DNA from: Pseudomonas simiae
GTDB taxonomy: Bacteria; Pseudomonadota; Gammaproteobacteria; Pseudomonadales; Pseudomonadaceae
Assembly: GCF_900111895.1 (NCBI RefSeq)
Contig: NZ_FOKB01000004.1
Coordinates: forward strand, 434,001 to 498,000
DNA: 64,000 nucleotides
Direction of reading: 5' to 3'
The translations under genes were made by a program, and so were the position numbers. Shown here piece after piece: positions 8,474 through 17,174 of this stretch; positions within the stretch are counted from its first letter, which is position 1; the number at the start of each line of letters is the position of its first letter. The notes beneath the pieces are model-generated. The model did no database searches. It had not been told where the DNA came from and saw only the letters and a list, made by a program, of their open reading frames with translations.

Positions 8474-9433
8474 ATGTTTCAGCACAGCACTCAAGACGAT
8501 CTTTATCGCAGCAATGACGCGACCGATGAACGATTGATCAAAATCGAACGCAGCTGGCATAAACGCGCACAGATCAAGCTCGATTCCCAACGCCCGGATA
8601 TCCAGCTGGACCTGCAGGCGCCGGACTTTCTCGAGGCCCTGTTACCTTTCGCCCATGACCCGCATTACCAGGCTTACCCCCATGCCCTGAAGCTGCTGAT
8701 CCTGTCGGCCGGCTGGGTGATCTACAACCAGAAAACCATCGCCATCGAAACCGAGATCATTTGCCCGTCCTGCATCGACCTGCTGCAGCTGGGCTCGCGC
8801 CTGAGCTCCGCCAGCGCCGCGACGATTTCTGAAACCCTGGCGGATGAGGCTTATCACACGCTGTTTTCGATCAACATGTGTGAGCTGGCGATCACCCAGC
8901 GCGGCATGCGCATCAAATGGCCGGAGCTGGAACTGACCCGCCACCTGAGCCAGGCCCAGGCCACCTTGTCCGAGGCGGATTTCAAGATCTATCGCCTGGC
9001 CTTCTCGCTGGTCTCGGAGACATTCATCAGCGACTACCTGGCCGACCTCAGCAACGCGCCGGACATCCAGCCGGTGTTCCGCCATGTGGTAGCCCTGCAC
9101 AAAAAAGACGAACTGGTGCACAAGCACATCTTTCCGCTGTTCGTGCAGCAGGTCGTCGGTGGCTTCACCGCGCAGCAAACCGCCTTGTTCACCCGCGGCA
9201 TCGCCAACTCCATCCGGATCTTCCCGATGCGCGAGATTTCAGCGTGGCGAATCATCCTGCCGCAACTGCTCGAAGTATTCGGCGATCCCTCGCTGCTGCT
9301 ACCGACTCAATTTACCGAGACCGGCGAAGCGGACTACTCGGCCATGCCCGAGATCCTCAGCTCCATCGGCATACACCCCGAAGTGGTGCTGCCCGAGTTG
9401 CAGGTGATGAACGAACCGGTCACCACCGTTTGA
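8474..9433 (+). CDS. AurF-like non-haem diiron N-oxygenase
   Basis: A 319-residue, mostly helical protein whose metal-ligand pattern matches AurF (p-aminobenzoate N-oxygenase): an early glutamate (E92 or E94 in IETEII), E125 and H128 in DEAYH, E182 in SETF, then H209, E213 and H216 in HKKDELVH. The E+3 His and H+4 E+3 H spacings equal those of the AurF ligands E136/H139 and H223/E227/H230. Such enzymes activate O2 at a diiron centre and convert a primary amine to hydroxylamine, nitroso or nitro compounds. It lies 80 bases after the crotonase gene and 45 before the asparagine synthetase gene. The amine substrate is unknown. Confidence 0.85.
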   Translation: MFQHSTQDDLYRSNDATDERLIKIERSWHKRAQIKLDSQRPDIQLDLQAPDFLEALLPFAHDPHYQAYPHALKLLILSAGWVIYNQKTIAIETEIICPSCIDLLQLGSRLSSASAATISETLADEAYHTLFSINMCELAITQRGMRIKWPELELTRHLSQAQATLSEADFKIYRLAFSLVSETFISDYLADLSNAPDIQPVFRHVVALHKKDELVHKHIFPLFVQQVVGGFTAQQTALFTRGIANSIRIFPMREISAWRIILPQLLEVFGDPSLLLPTQFTETGEADYSAMPEILSSIGIHPEVVLPELQVMNEPVTTV

Positions 9434-9478
9434 AACCAGCGTGCTGCTGATCACTACAAATTCAATAGAGTAATTGTC

Positions 9479-11383
9479 ATGTGTGGATACATTGGCGTCT
9501 TTGCCAAACAACCTCGTGCGTTCAACCCGAACATGTTCGATGCCGCCCTGCGTGCCATCCATCATCGCGGCCCGGACAGCTCCAGCCAATGGTTCGACCC
9601 CAAGGGCCAAGCGGCCTTTGGTTACGTACGCCTGGGCCTGGTCGGCCTGGGTAACGGCACCCAGCCTATCGTTGCCGACGAAGGCGACCTGGTGATGATG
9701 GTGAACGGCGAGTTCTATGACTATCAACGCATCCGCACCGAGCTGGAAGGCTACGGTTGCCGCTTCAAGACCTCGTCCGACAGCGAGATCGCCATGCACT
9801 TGTACCGCCGCCATGGCGTGCGTGGCCTCAAACAACTGCGCGGCGAGTTCACCATCCTGATTTTCGATCGCTTGCGCAAAAAGCTGTTTGCCGTGCGCGA
9901 CCGGGTGGGCGTCAAGCCGCTGTACTACACCGAACATGAAGGTGCCTGGTACTTCGCGTCCGAGATCAAAGCCTTGCTTGCAGCCGGCGTGCCGGCACAG
10001 TGGGACCACGAAGCCTACGCCAATCGCGGCTTTATCCTGCGCGACCGTACCGTGTTCAACAACATCCGCAGCGTGAAACCGGGTTGCTGGATTATCGCCG
10101 ACGAAAGCGGCCTGCAGACCGAACAGTACTGGGACTGGGACTTCCCGGATGCCGAGGCGACCGAACAGCGCAGCGAAGCCGAGATGATCGAGTCCCTGCG
10201 CAACACCATCGAGGAGTCCGTACGCCTGCGCCTGCACGCCGATGTGCCGGTGGGCGTGTGCCTTAGCGGCGGCCTCGATTCGTCGGCCATGCTGGGCATC
10301 GCCACCGAGTTGACCGGCCAATCTTTGCAGGCGTTCCACTTGTCTTTCGAGGGCGAGCAAGCCTACGACGAACGCCAGTACGCCGAAGTGGCCGCCCGGC
10401 ATAACCGCGCCCACCTCAACGTGCTGTCGGTGAACTCTTCCGACATGGCGGACAACTTCGAAAATGCCCTTTGGCACGCCGAAATGCCCTTCGCCAACGC
10501 TCACAGCGTGGCCAAGTACCTGCTGTGCAAATACGTGCAGAACCAGGGCATGCGCGCCGTACTGACCGGTGAAGGCGCCGACGAAGTCTTCGGCGGCTAC
10601 CCGCATTATCGTCGCGACATGGTGCTGTACAACCATGAAAACCAGGACCCGTCGGCGATTGCCGAACTCAGCCGACGCCTGCACGCCAGTGAAGACCGTT
10701 ACCTGCCTGGCGGCAAGAATGACGTGAAATGGGTACAGGACGAGCTGGGCCACGGCGTGTCCTGGCTGCAAACTCAATCGGCGTTGTTCGGCCCTCTGGC
10801 GCAACTGTACAGCGACGATTTCCGTGAGCGTTTCAGCCATACCGATGCCTATCGCGAGTTCTACGACCGTCTGAGCCCACGGGCACTCAACGGCTGGGAG
10901 CCGGTGAACCGCTCGTTGTACATGGTCGCCAAGTCCAGCCTGCCCAACGTGGTGCTCACCTCCCTGGGTGACCGCATGGAAATGGCCGGCAGCCTGGAAG
11001 GCCGCCCACCGCTGCTCGATCACCAAGTGATCGAGGCCGCCTGCCGCCTGCCGGTGAACATGAAAGTACGCGGCGCCACCGAAAAGTACGCCCTGCGCGA
11101 AGCCATGCGCCCTTACGTGCCCCAGGCTGTGCTGGATCGCAAGAAGCAGTACTTCCGCGCGCCACCGGCGTCCGAAAGCCCGCAATCGAAGCTGTATGAA
11201 ATGATCAACGATGTGTTGAGCGGCCCGACATTGAATAACGTGCCGTTCTTCGATCCGCGTAAAGTGCGCGCGTTGCTGGCAACCCTGCCAAGCTTGTCCA
11301 CCGCCCAACGCGCCTCGGCAGACAACCTGCTGATGGAAATCGCCGGGCTGTGCCTGATGCAAAAACGCTTCGCCTTGAACTGA
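9479..11383 (+). CDS. asnB: Glutamine-dependent asparagine synthetase (AsnB family)
   Basis: A 634-residue two-domain protein. The N-terminal Ntn-hydrolase glutaminase domain starts MCGYIGVF with the catalytic Cys2 intact, followed by HHRGPDSS and MVNGEFYDY. The synthetase domain has the PP-loop VCLSGGLDSSAM for ATP and the conserved TGEGADEVFGGY loop and C-terminal REAMRPYVP segment. It transfers glutamine-derived ammonia to an AMP-activated carboxylate. The intact Cys2 argues against a beta-lactam synthetase, where it is usually lost. Its place between an N-oxygenase and an exporter suggests it amidates a pathway intermediate instead of, or besides, aspartate. The symbol reflects the family; the physiological substrate may differ. 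Confidence 0.88.
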   Translation: MCGYIGVFAKQPRAFNPNMFDAALRAIHHRGPDSSSQWFDPKGQAAFGYVRLGLVGLGNGTQPIVADEGDLVMMVNGEFYDYQRIRTELEGYGCRFKTSSDSEIAMHLYRRHGVRGLKQLRGEFTILIFDRLRKKLFAVRDRVGVKPLYYTEHEGAWYFASEIKALLAAGVPAQWDHEAYANRGFILRDRTVFNNIRSVKPGCWIIADESGLQTEQYWDWDFPDAEATEQRSEAEMIESLRNTIEESVRLRLHADVPVGVCLSGGLDSSAMLGIATELTGQSLQAFHLSFEGEQAYDERQYAEVAARHNRAHLNVLSVNSSDMADNFENALWHAEMPFANAHSVAKYLLCKYVQNQGMRAVLTGEGADEVFGGYPHYRRDMVLYNHENQDPSAIAELSRRLHASEDRYLPGGKNDVKWVQDELGHGVSWLQTQSALFGPLAQLYSDDFRERFSHTDAYREFYDRLSPRALNGWEPVNRSLYMVAKSSLPNVVLTSLGDRMEMAGSLEGRPPLLDHQVIEAACRLPVNMKVRGATEKYALREAMRPYVPQAVLDRKKQYFRAPPASESPQSKLYEMINDVLSGPTLNNVPFFDPRKVRALLATLPSLSTAQRASADNLLMEIAGLCLMQKRFALN

Positions 11384-11436
11384 CTTCCTGGCGGCACATC
11401 GCGATCGCGCTGTGCCGCCTGACCCAAGGAGGGTCC

Positions 11437-12339
11437 ATGCTGAAAAAACATTTGTTTCTGGCCGTGCTCGTTACCCTGGTGTGGGGGGTCAACTTCCCGA
11501 TCACCAAACTGGGCCTGCGCGCCATCGATCCGTTTGTACTCACGGGCATCCGCTTTGCCCTCGCCGCCCTGCCCCTGGTGTTCTTTATCAAACGCCCCGC
11601 CGTCAAGTTCAGCTACGTGGCCGCCTACGGCTTTATCTTCGGGCTGGGCATGTGGGGCGTGATCAACTACGGCATCCAGGTGGGCGTGAGTCCCGGTATT
11701 GCGTCGTTGATCATTCAGCTCAGCGTGTTCTTCACCATGGGCTGGGGCTTTGTGCTGTTCAAGGAGAAAATCCGTGGTGCGCAGATGATCGGCGCCGTGC
11801 TGGCCTTGATTGGCCTGGCCGGGATCATCTCCACTCAGGAGGGCAACCATGCGGTGCTGGGCGTCCTGCTGATCGTACTCAGTGCGGTGGCCTGGAGCGT
11901 AGGTAACGTGATCATCAAGAAATCCGGGGTCAAGGAGATCTTCTCGTTCATGGTGTGGGCCAGCCTGATCCCGCCGATCCCGCTGTTCCTCACCGCCTGG
12001 CTGATGCACGGCAGCGCGGCATTCGAAGGTTTGCAAAGTAGCCTCGACCTGACGGCGATCCTCTCGATCCTGTTCCAGGTCTACTTGGCCACGCACTTTG
12101 CCTACTGGGGCTGGAACTCGCTGCTCAAGCTGTACCCGGTGTCCACCGTGGCGCCGCTGTCGTTGCTGATTCCGGTGTTTGGTATCACCAGTTCGATGCT
12201 GATCCTCGACGAGCGCATTTCCACACCGAACCTGATCTCGATCGGGATCATCATTGTTGGCCTGGCGGTGGGCCTGTACCGCAGGCCAGTCAATCTCGCG
12301 CCCGTGGAACCGCAGCCGATTGCCCACATGGATAGATAG
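11437..12339 (+). CDS. EamA-family (DMT) transporter, probable exporter of the cluster product
   Basis: A 300-residue protein with about ten membrane helices in two EamA repeats (MLKKHLFLAVLVTLVWGVNFPITKLGLRAIDPF opens the first; VLLIVLSAVAWSVGNVIIKKSG the second). A good ribosome site (aaggaggg) precedes the ATG at 11437. It starts 53 bases after the asparagine synthetase gene. EamA proteins often export amino acids and related small metabolites across the inner membrane, so it is a plausible efflux or self-protection step for the product of the preceding three enzymes. The tail past the last helix is short and polar. Confidence 0.88.
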   Translation: MLKKHLFLAVLVTLVWGVNFPITKLGLRAIDPFVLTGIRFALAALPLVFFIKRPAVKFSYVAAYGFIFGLGMWGVINYGIQVGVSPGIASLIIQLSVFFTMGWGFVLFKEKIRGAQMIGAVLALIGLAGIISTQEGNHAVLGVLLIVLSAVAWSVGNVIIKKSGVKEIFSFMVWASLIPPIPLFLTAWLMHGSAAFEGLQSSLDLTAILSILFQVYLATHFAYWGWNSLLKLYPVSTVAPLSLLIPVFGITSSMLILDERISTPNLISIGIIIVGLAVGLYRRPVNLAPVEPQPIAHMDR

Positions 12340-12525
12340 TCATGGCATGAATTCAGGATTTTGTTCGCGTATGGGCTGCGCGAGCACCTGCATGACTCGC
12401 CGGCGATAAAAGTCGCTCATCGCGTGCAAACCTCAGGCCAAGGGGGCAGGGACGATGAGTTCCAGATCCCCGACGCCCTGGCCGGCGAGCAGCATTGCCT
12501 TGAGGCCAGGCGTTCGCGACCGCGT

Positions 12526-12831
12526 TCAGCAGGCAAAATTGTCGATCTTGACCTGACCATCGGGAAACGTCGCAATGATTTCCAGCTCGCCGCCCATCGC
12601 ACGGATATAGTCGCGCAACGTGCTGATGTACATGTCGGTGCGCCGCTCCATCTTGGAGACGGCGGCCTGGTTGATATTCAATGCCTTGGCCAGGCTTTGC
12701 TGGCTCAACTGCTGAGCTTTGCGCAGTTCATGCAGAGGCATTTCCTGCAGATGTTGCTGGACCAGCTGCTGCGCTTCAGCACGCGCCTGCGGCGTCATGC
12801 GAGCTTGAAGTTCAGCGAATTGCTTCGCCAT
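12526..12831 (-). CDS. XRE-family HTH antitoxin (orphan)
   Basis: A 101-residue protein from the ATG at 12831 (MAKQFAELQARMTPQAR). Residues 40-95 form a lambda-repressor-type HTH (LRKAQQLSQQSLAKALNINQAAVSKMERRTDMYISTLRDYIRAMGGELEI) like HigA/XRE antitoxins paired with Gp49-type toxins. These proteins bind their toxin and repress their own promoter. The matching toxin gene just upstream is reduced to fragments, so this is an orphan. The start was chosen because it lies 20 bases inside the toxin remnant, the usual overlap in such operons. Confidence 0.8.
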   Translation of the reverse strand: MAKQFAELQARMTPQARAEAQQLVQQHLQEMPLHELRKAQQLSQQSLAKALNINQAAVSKMERRTDMYISTLRDYIRAMGGELEIIATFPDGQVKIDNFAC

Positions 12832-12942
12832 GGGTACGGCCCTCTTTACGCAATGCTTCCAAATGCACGTCATACAGCTTTTCAGCCACAGGGACGTGCT
12901 CCTCATACCACCGGTGCCGAATTCATCCGTGTACTCAATGTT
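12812..12942 (-). pseudogene. Remnant of a RelE/HigB (Gp49-like) toxin with the middle deleted
   Basis: On the minus strand, 12942-12913 encodes NIEYTDEFGT, the usual N-terminal motif of Gp49-type toxins. Directly after it, in another frame, 12922-12812 encodes RWYEEHVPVAEKLYDVHLEALRKEG and a short tail, the usual C-terminus of the same family, ending over the antitoxin start. The roughly 75-80 residues normally between them, including the catalytic core, are missing and no start codon fits. This is what a single internal deletion plus loss of the start would leave. The family assignment is from memory of toxin sequences. Confidence 0.6.
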
Positions 12943-13195
12943 TCAACCCATGAAAATATTCCACCCAGGGAATATAAACTCAAGAGCCTAAAACTAGAAG
13001 ATGAAGTGGCCTGGCTTCCACTCGCAGGGGTCGGAAAATTGTTTGTACATCCTTCAGCAACGACCCCCGTGCGCTCAGTCCCTTGTAAAAACGTTGCTCC
13101 ATCACACGCATACGCGGCAAAAACACAATTATCGAAATGTAAAAGGCGCTCTAATACCCGTCTGTTGATTGGCTTTGAAGATCCTGGAGTTCCTA
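12943..13195. other. Gene-free gap upstream of the Kef antiporter gene
   Basis: About 250 bases of markedly AT-richer DNA than the surroundings. No open frame with a ribosome site was seen. It must hold the antiporter promoter and probably further debris from the toxin deletion, but I could identify no defined site. The stretch 12340-12525 on the other side of the antitoxin is also without a convincing gene. Confidence 0.4.
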
Positions 13196-15004
13196 ATGCC
13201 CCATGAAGGCAACCTGTTACAAGCAGCCGTGGTGTTCCTGCTCGCCGCCGTGTTGACCGTGCCCCTGGCCAAACGCCTGCAATTGGGCGCGGTGCTGGGC
13301 TATCTGTTCGCCGGCGTGATCATCGGCCCGTCGGTGCTGGGCCTGATCGGCAACCCGCAAAGCGTCGCGCAGTTCTCCGAGCTGGGCGTGGTCTTGCTGC
13401 TGTTCATCATCGGCCTGGAATTGTCGCCCAAGCGTTTATGGGTGATGCGCAAGGCCGTGTTCGGCGTAGGTCTGGCGCAGGTGCTGCTCACGGGTCTGGT
13501 GATGGGCGCGGTGGCGTTGTGGCTGTTCGGCCAGTCGTGGAACAGTGCGATCGTGCTCGGTCTGGGCCTGGCCTTGTCATCCACCGCGTTTGGCCTGCAA
13601 AGCCTGGCCGAGCGCAAGGAGCTGAACCAGCCGCATGGCCGCCTGGCCTTTGCGATTCTGCTGTTCCAGGACATCGCCGCGATCCCGCTGATCGCCATGG
13701 TGCCGTTGCTGGCCGGCAGCGATCACCCGACCACCGAAGCCCAGGGCCTGCAGCATGTGTTGCAGATTCTCGGCAGCATTGCGGTGGTGATCATCGGCGG
13801 ACGCTACCTGTTGCGGCCAGTGTTTCGCGTCGTCGCCAAGACCGGCCTGCGCGAAGTGTCCACCGCCACCGCACTGTTGGTGGTAATCGGCACCGCCTGG
13901 TTGATGGAACTGGTGGGCGTGTCCATGGCCCTCGGCGCATTCCTCGCCGGCCTGCTGCTGGCGGACTCGGAATACCGCCACGAACTGGAATCCCAGATCG
14001 AACCGTTCAAGGGCCTGCTGCTGGGTCTGTTCTTCATCAGCGTGGGCATGGGCGCCAACCTCAGCCTGCTGCTCAGCTCACCGCTGGTGGTGATCGGCCT
14101 GACGCTGCTGCTGATCGGTTTGAAACTGCCGCTGCTGTATGCCGTGGGCCGCATGGTGGGTGATCTCAATCGCGAGAGCGCCCTGCGCCTGGGCGTGGTG
14201 CTCGCAGCGGGCGGTGAGTTCGCCTTCGTGGTGTTCAAGATAGGCCGCGACCAGGGCCTGTTCGAACCGCACCTTTACGACATCCTGGTGCTGACCATCA
14301 CCCTGTCCATGGCGGTGACGCCGTTGCTGCTGTTGGTGTGCCCGAAGCTGTTCAAGCCCAAGGTCAAACCAGTGGAAATCCCCGAGGCGTACCGCACCAT
14401 CGAAAGCGACGCGCCCCGTGTGGTCATCGCCGGCATGGGCCGTATGGGCCAGATCGTGGCGCGGATCCTGCGAGCTCAGAACATCTCGTTCATTGCCCTG
14501 GACACGTCGGTGGAAACCATCGAACTGACCCGCAGTTTCGGCGGCATGCCGGTATTTTATGGCGACCCGCAGCGCCCAGAGATCCTGCACGCCGCCAAGG
14601 TCGACCAGGCGGAATTCTTCGTGATCGCCATGGACGACCCGGAGATCAACATCAAGACCGCCGAGCTGGTGCGCAACCTCTACCCGCACATGAAGATCAT
14701 CGCCCGCGCGCGTAACCGCCAGCACGTGCACCGCCTGGTGGACCTGGACGCATCGCCGATTCGCGAGACCTTCTACTCCAGCCTGGAAATGAGCCGTCGC
14801 ACCCTGGTCGGCCTCGGATTGAGCCAGGCCCAGGCCGATGCGCGCATCACCCGCTTCAAGAACCACGACCTGCAAGTGCTGGCCGCGCAACACGCGGTGT
14901 ACGACGACGCCGCCAAAGTCATGCAAACCGCCCAGGAAGCCCGGACAGAACTGGCGCGATTGTTTGAGATGGACCGACTTGAGGAAGAGTCCGACAAGGT
15001 GTGA
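13196..15004 (+). CDS. CPA2-family monovalent cation:proton antiporter (KefB/KefC type)
   Basis: A 602-residue protein starting MPHEGNLLQAAVVFLLAAVLTVPLAKRLQLGAVLGYL. About twelve membrane helices (Na/H exchanger domain, residues 1-380) are followed by a cytosolic RCK/TrkA-N domain (VVIAGMGRMGQIVARIL, a GxGxxG nucleotide site near residue 410). The C-terminal tail is charged. This is the KefB/KefC architecture: ligand-gated K+ efflux coupled to H+ uptake, protecting against electrophiles. No KefF/KefG ancillary gene is adjacent, so glutathione control is not shown. The ATG at 13196 was chosen over an upstream methionine because it directly precedes the first helix. Confidence 0.9.
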   Translation: MPHEGNLLQAAVVFLLAAVLTVPLAKRLQLGAVLGYLFAGVIIGPSVLGLIGNPQSVAQFSELGVVLLLFIIGLELSPKRLWVMRKAVFGVGLAQVLLTGLVMGAVALWLFGQSWNSAIVLGLGLALSSTAFGLQSLAERKELNQPHGRLAFAILLFQDIAAIPLIAMVPLLAGSDHPTTEAQGLQHVLQILGSIAVVIIGGRYLLRPVFRVVAKTGLREVSTATALLVVIGTAWLMELVGVSMALGAFLAGLLLADSEYRHELESQIEPFKGLLLGLFFISVGMGANLSLLLSSPLVVIGLTLLLIGLKLPLLYAVGRMVGDLNRESALRLGVVLAAGGEFAFVVFKIGRDQGLFEPHLYDILVLTITLSMAVTPLLLLVCPKLFKPKVKPVEIPEAYRTIESDAPRVVIAGMGRMGQIVARILRAQNISFIALDTSVETIELTRSFGGMPVFYGDPQRPEILHAAKVDQAEFFVIAMDDPEINIKTAELVRNLYPHMKIIARARNRQHVHRLVDLDASPIRETFYSSLEMSRRTLVGLGLSQAQADARITRFKNHDLQVLAAQHAVYDDAAKVMQTAQEARTELARLFEMDRLEEESDKV

Positions 15005-15076
15005 GGCTATGGATGAACGATTTTGCGAAATTTCTGACAGAATACGGCGCAATTTCGTTCATCCCCGGAGCGCTTC

Positions 15077-15631
15077 ATGGCCACTTTCACCAAGACCGCC
15101 GTCCTGCTGGCCCTCGCGCTGACCGCCGGCAGCGTATTCGCCGCTTCCAAGCCGACCACGCAAACCATCTCCACCTTGGGTGGCAAGTTCACCTTCAAAC
15201 TGCCCAAGGCCTACGTCGCCGACACCCTGCCGGCCGGCAAGGCCGAGGATGGCACCGCCGACACCCAGGGCACGATGTATGCGAACCAGACCACGAAAAG
15301 TGTGGTGATCGTCGCCGAAACCGTGCGTAACGATGGGGTAACCATCGGCGACAACGACGCGCCATTCCTGGATGGCGCTGTGGCCGGGTTCGTCAAGGAC
15401 CAGAGCGCTGCGCTGCCTGACTTCAAGAAACAGAGCGAGAAGAAACTGACGTTCAAAGGCCTGGGCCTGCGCCAGGTAGACAGCACCGCCACCCAGGGCG
15501 GCGGCAAGACGCTGAACTCCACGTTCCTGGGTGGTTCGGGCAACCACCTGCTGGTGATCCAGGCTATTTCACGGGCGGATGACGCCAAGGGGCATGCGGC
15601 GTTGGTCAAACAGATTACCGGCGGCAAATAA
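15077..15631 (+). CDS. Secreted/periplasmic protein of unknown function
   Basis: A 184-residue protein with a clear Sec signal peptide (MATFTKTAVLLALALTAGSVFAAS, cleavage after VFA near residue 22). The mature part is beta-rich (TLGGKFTFKLPKAYV; GLGLRQVDSTATQGGGKTLNSTFLGGSGNHLLVIQAISRA) and has no cysteines, so it carries no disulfide or lipoprotein site. The pattern resembles small periplasmic proteins common in Pseudomonas, but I do not know a function. It stands 72 bases after the antiporter gene and converges on the esterase gene with 11 bases between the stops. Confidence 0.75.
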   Translation: MATFTKTAVLLALALTAGSVFAASKPTTQTISTLGGKFTFKLPKAYVADTLPAGKAEDGTADTQGTMYANQTTKSVVIVAETVRNDGVTIGDNDAPFLDGAVAGFVKDQSAALPDFKKQSEKKLTFKGLGLRQVDSTATQGGGKTLNSTFLGGSGNHLLVIQAISRADDAKGHAALVKQITGGK

Positions 15632-15642
15632 CCTTTCGACGG

Positions 15643-16362
15643 TCAGTGCAGGCTTTTTTCCAACCAGGCTTTCAGGTCCTGCACTTCCGCCTCGCTGATG
15701 GTATGCGGCATGCCGGGGTACCCATGGAACTCCGGCTTCAATCCCAACCCGGTCAGCACCTCATTCGCCCGTGTCGCTGACACATACGGCAAAGCCTGGT
15801 CCAACGTGCCATGGCCGATAAAGATCGCCAGTTTGCCCAGTGACGCGTTCGGCTGCAGCTCAGCCTTGAGCACCGGCAACACGCTGCCACTCAACGCCGC
15901 AATGCCGCGCAGCAGTTCCGGCCGGCGCAGGCCCACCTCGTAGGACATGATCGCACCCTGGCTGAAGCCCACCAGGAACACCCGATCCGGTTGCGTGTGG
16001 TACTTGGCGGTGGCTTTGCCGACAAAGTCTTCGATCAGCTTGGCGCTGCGCTGCAGGTCAGCGGTTTCGCCATCGTAATCACCGTCGCCGGGTGTCTTGG
16101 TAAACCAGCGATAACCGTGCGGGTCCACTGGCATCGGCGCACGGGCCGACAAGTAGGTCCAGGTGGACGGCAGCGCATCCTTGATGCCGAACAGGTCCTC
16201 CTCGTTACTGCCAAATCCATGCAGGAAAATCACCAGAGGCTGGTTACGCGCATCGCCCTGGGCCTGTTCCAGGTACGACAAAGGCAAGTCGGTGTGCAAT
16301 ACATCGTCGGCATGGGCGGTGCCGACTACCAGCGTCAGCGCCAGGGCGAAGCGTTTGAGCAT
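15643..16362 (-). CDS. Periplasmic alpha/beta-hydrolase (phospholipase/carboxylesterase type)
   Basis: A 239-residue protein with a signal peptide (MLKRFALALTLVVGTAHADD). The hydrolase triad is visible: nucleophile Ser in GFSQGAIMSY, Asp in GHGTLDQALP, and His in GMPHTISEAE near the C-terminus. An oxyanion-type segment LVIFLHGFGSNEEDLF follows the signal. The layout is that of the abhydrolase_2 (carboxylesterase/dienelactone hydrolase-like) family, exported to the periplasm. It begins 11 bases after cobF ends, so it is likely cotranscribed with it, though no functional link to cobalamin is known. The substrate is unknown. Confidence 0.82.
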   Translation of the reverse strand: MLKRFALALTLVVGTAHADDVLHTDLPLSYLEQAQGDARNQPLVIFLHGFGSNEEDLFGIKDALPSTWTYLSARAPMPVDPHGYRWFTKTPGDGDYDGETADLQRSAKLIEDFVGKATAKYHTQPDRVFLVGFSQGAIMSYEVGLRRPELLRGIAALSGSVLPVLKAELQPNASLGKLAIFIGHGTLDQALPYVSATRANEVLTGLGLKPEFHGYPGMPHTISEAEVQDLKAWLEKSLH

Positions 16363-16373
16363 GGGACGTTACC

Positions 16374-17129
16374 TCAGGGTTTGCGTAACAGATAGGTGTC
16401 CATGATCCAGCCATTTTGCAGGCGCGCCGCCTTGCGCACCCGTTCGATTTCTTGCGCTACCTCACTGACTTTGCCGCTGATCAGGATCTCATCCGGCGTG
16501 CCCAGGTAGGCCCCCCAGTAGATATCCAGGTCCTGATCCGCCAGGGTGCGATAGGAGTCTTCGGCGTCGAGCATCACGACCAGCGTGTCGGCATCACTCG
16601 CCTGCCCCGCCGCCAAACGGCGCCCGGTGGTGATCTCAACGGACTTGCCAATTCGGTTCAACGGCACTTTGTGCTGGGCTGCCAGGGCTTGCACGCTGGT
16701 GATGCCAGGGATCACTTCGAACTCGAACTCACTGCGGCCGCTGGCGAGAATCGCCTGCAGAATGCGGATGGTGCTGTCATACAACGCAGGGTCGCCCCAC
16801 GCGAGGAAAGCGCCCACTTCACCGTCAGCCATTTCTTCGTTGATCATGCGTTCGAACGTCTGCTGCTTGTCGCGGTTGAGGTCCTGCACGGCGGTGGTGT
16901 AGTCGATATCGCCGCGCACACGCTCGGGGCAGTCGGCCTCGACGAAACGGTAGCCAGGCTCGGTGATGTAGGTCTCGCAGATTTCGCGACGCAGGTCGAT
17001 CAACTTGTCTTTGCTCTGGCCCTTGTCCATCAGGAAAAACACGTCGGTGCGATTGAGCGCCTTCACGGCCTGCATCGTGATGTAGTCAGGGTTGCCGGCG
17101 CCAATGCCGATGATCAGGATGCGTTTCAT
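16374..17129 (-). CDS. cobF: Precorrin-6A synthase (deacetylating)
   Basis: A 251-residue tetrapyrrole methylase-fold protein. The N-terminal strand and loop MKRILIIGIGAGNPDYITMQAVKAL, the FLAWGDPALYDST motif and the VIPGITSVQALAA motif are those of SAM-dependent corrin methyltransferases; the overall sequence matches CobF. The enzyme methylates C-1 of precorrin-5 with loss of the acetyl group in the aerobic cobalamin pathway. It is separate from the main cob cluster here, as is common in Pseudomonas. The gene order is phosphatase-like gene (ends 17175), cobF, then the esterase gene, all on the minus strand with small gaps. Confidence 0.92.
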   Translation of the reverse strand: MKRILIIGIGAGNPDYITMQAVKALNRTDVFFLMDKGQSKDKLIDLRREICETYITEPGYRFVEADCPERVRGDIDYTTAVQDLNRDKQQTFERMINEEMADGEVGAFLAWGDPALYDSTIRILQAILASGRSEFEFEVIPGITSVQALAAQHKVPLNRIGKSVEITTGRRLAAGQASDADTLVVMLDAEDSYRTLADQDLDIYWGAYLGTPDEILISGKVSEVAQEIERVRKAARLQNGWIMDTYLLRKP

Positions 17130-17174
17130 GGGTTGCTCTCATTGCGGGGCGTGGATTTTGCCATGTTCAGGCGG

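Noticed and set aside
9299-11362. Very long open frame on the minus strand, antisense to the asparagine synthetase gene
   Set aside because: High-GC codon use on the plus strand leaves the opposite frame open by chance. The antisense product is H/Q/V/G-rich with no domain, and the plus-strand protein has all AsnB motifs.
9479-11383. Beta-lactam synthetase (CarA-like), given the neighbouring crotonase, as in carbapenem clusters
   Set aside because: The glutaminase Cys2 and full amidotransferase domain are intact, and no CarC-type oxygenase is present. The CarA/CarB parallel is only superficial, though worth remembering.
12361-13206. Plus-strand open frame of 281 codons across the antitoxin and the gap before the antiporter gene
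   Set aside because: It is antisense to a clear HTH antitoxin, has no ribosome site, and its product is compositionally odd. It stays open only because of the GC-rich antisense codons.
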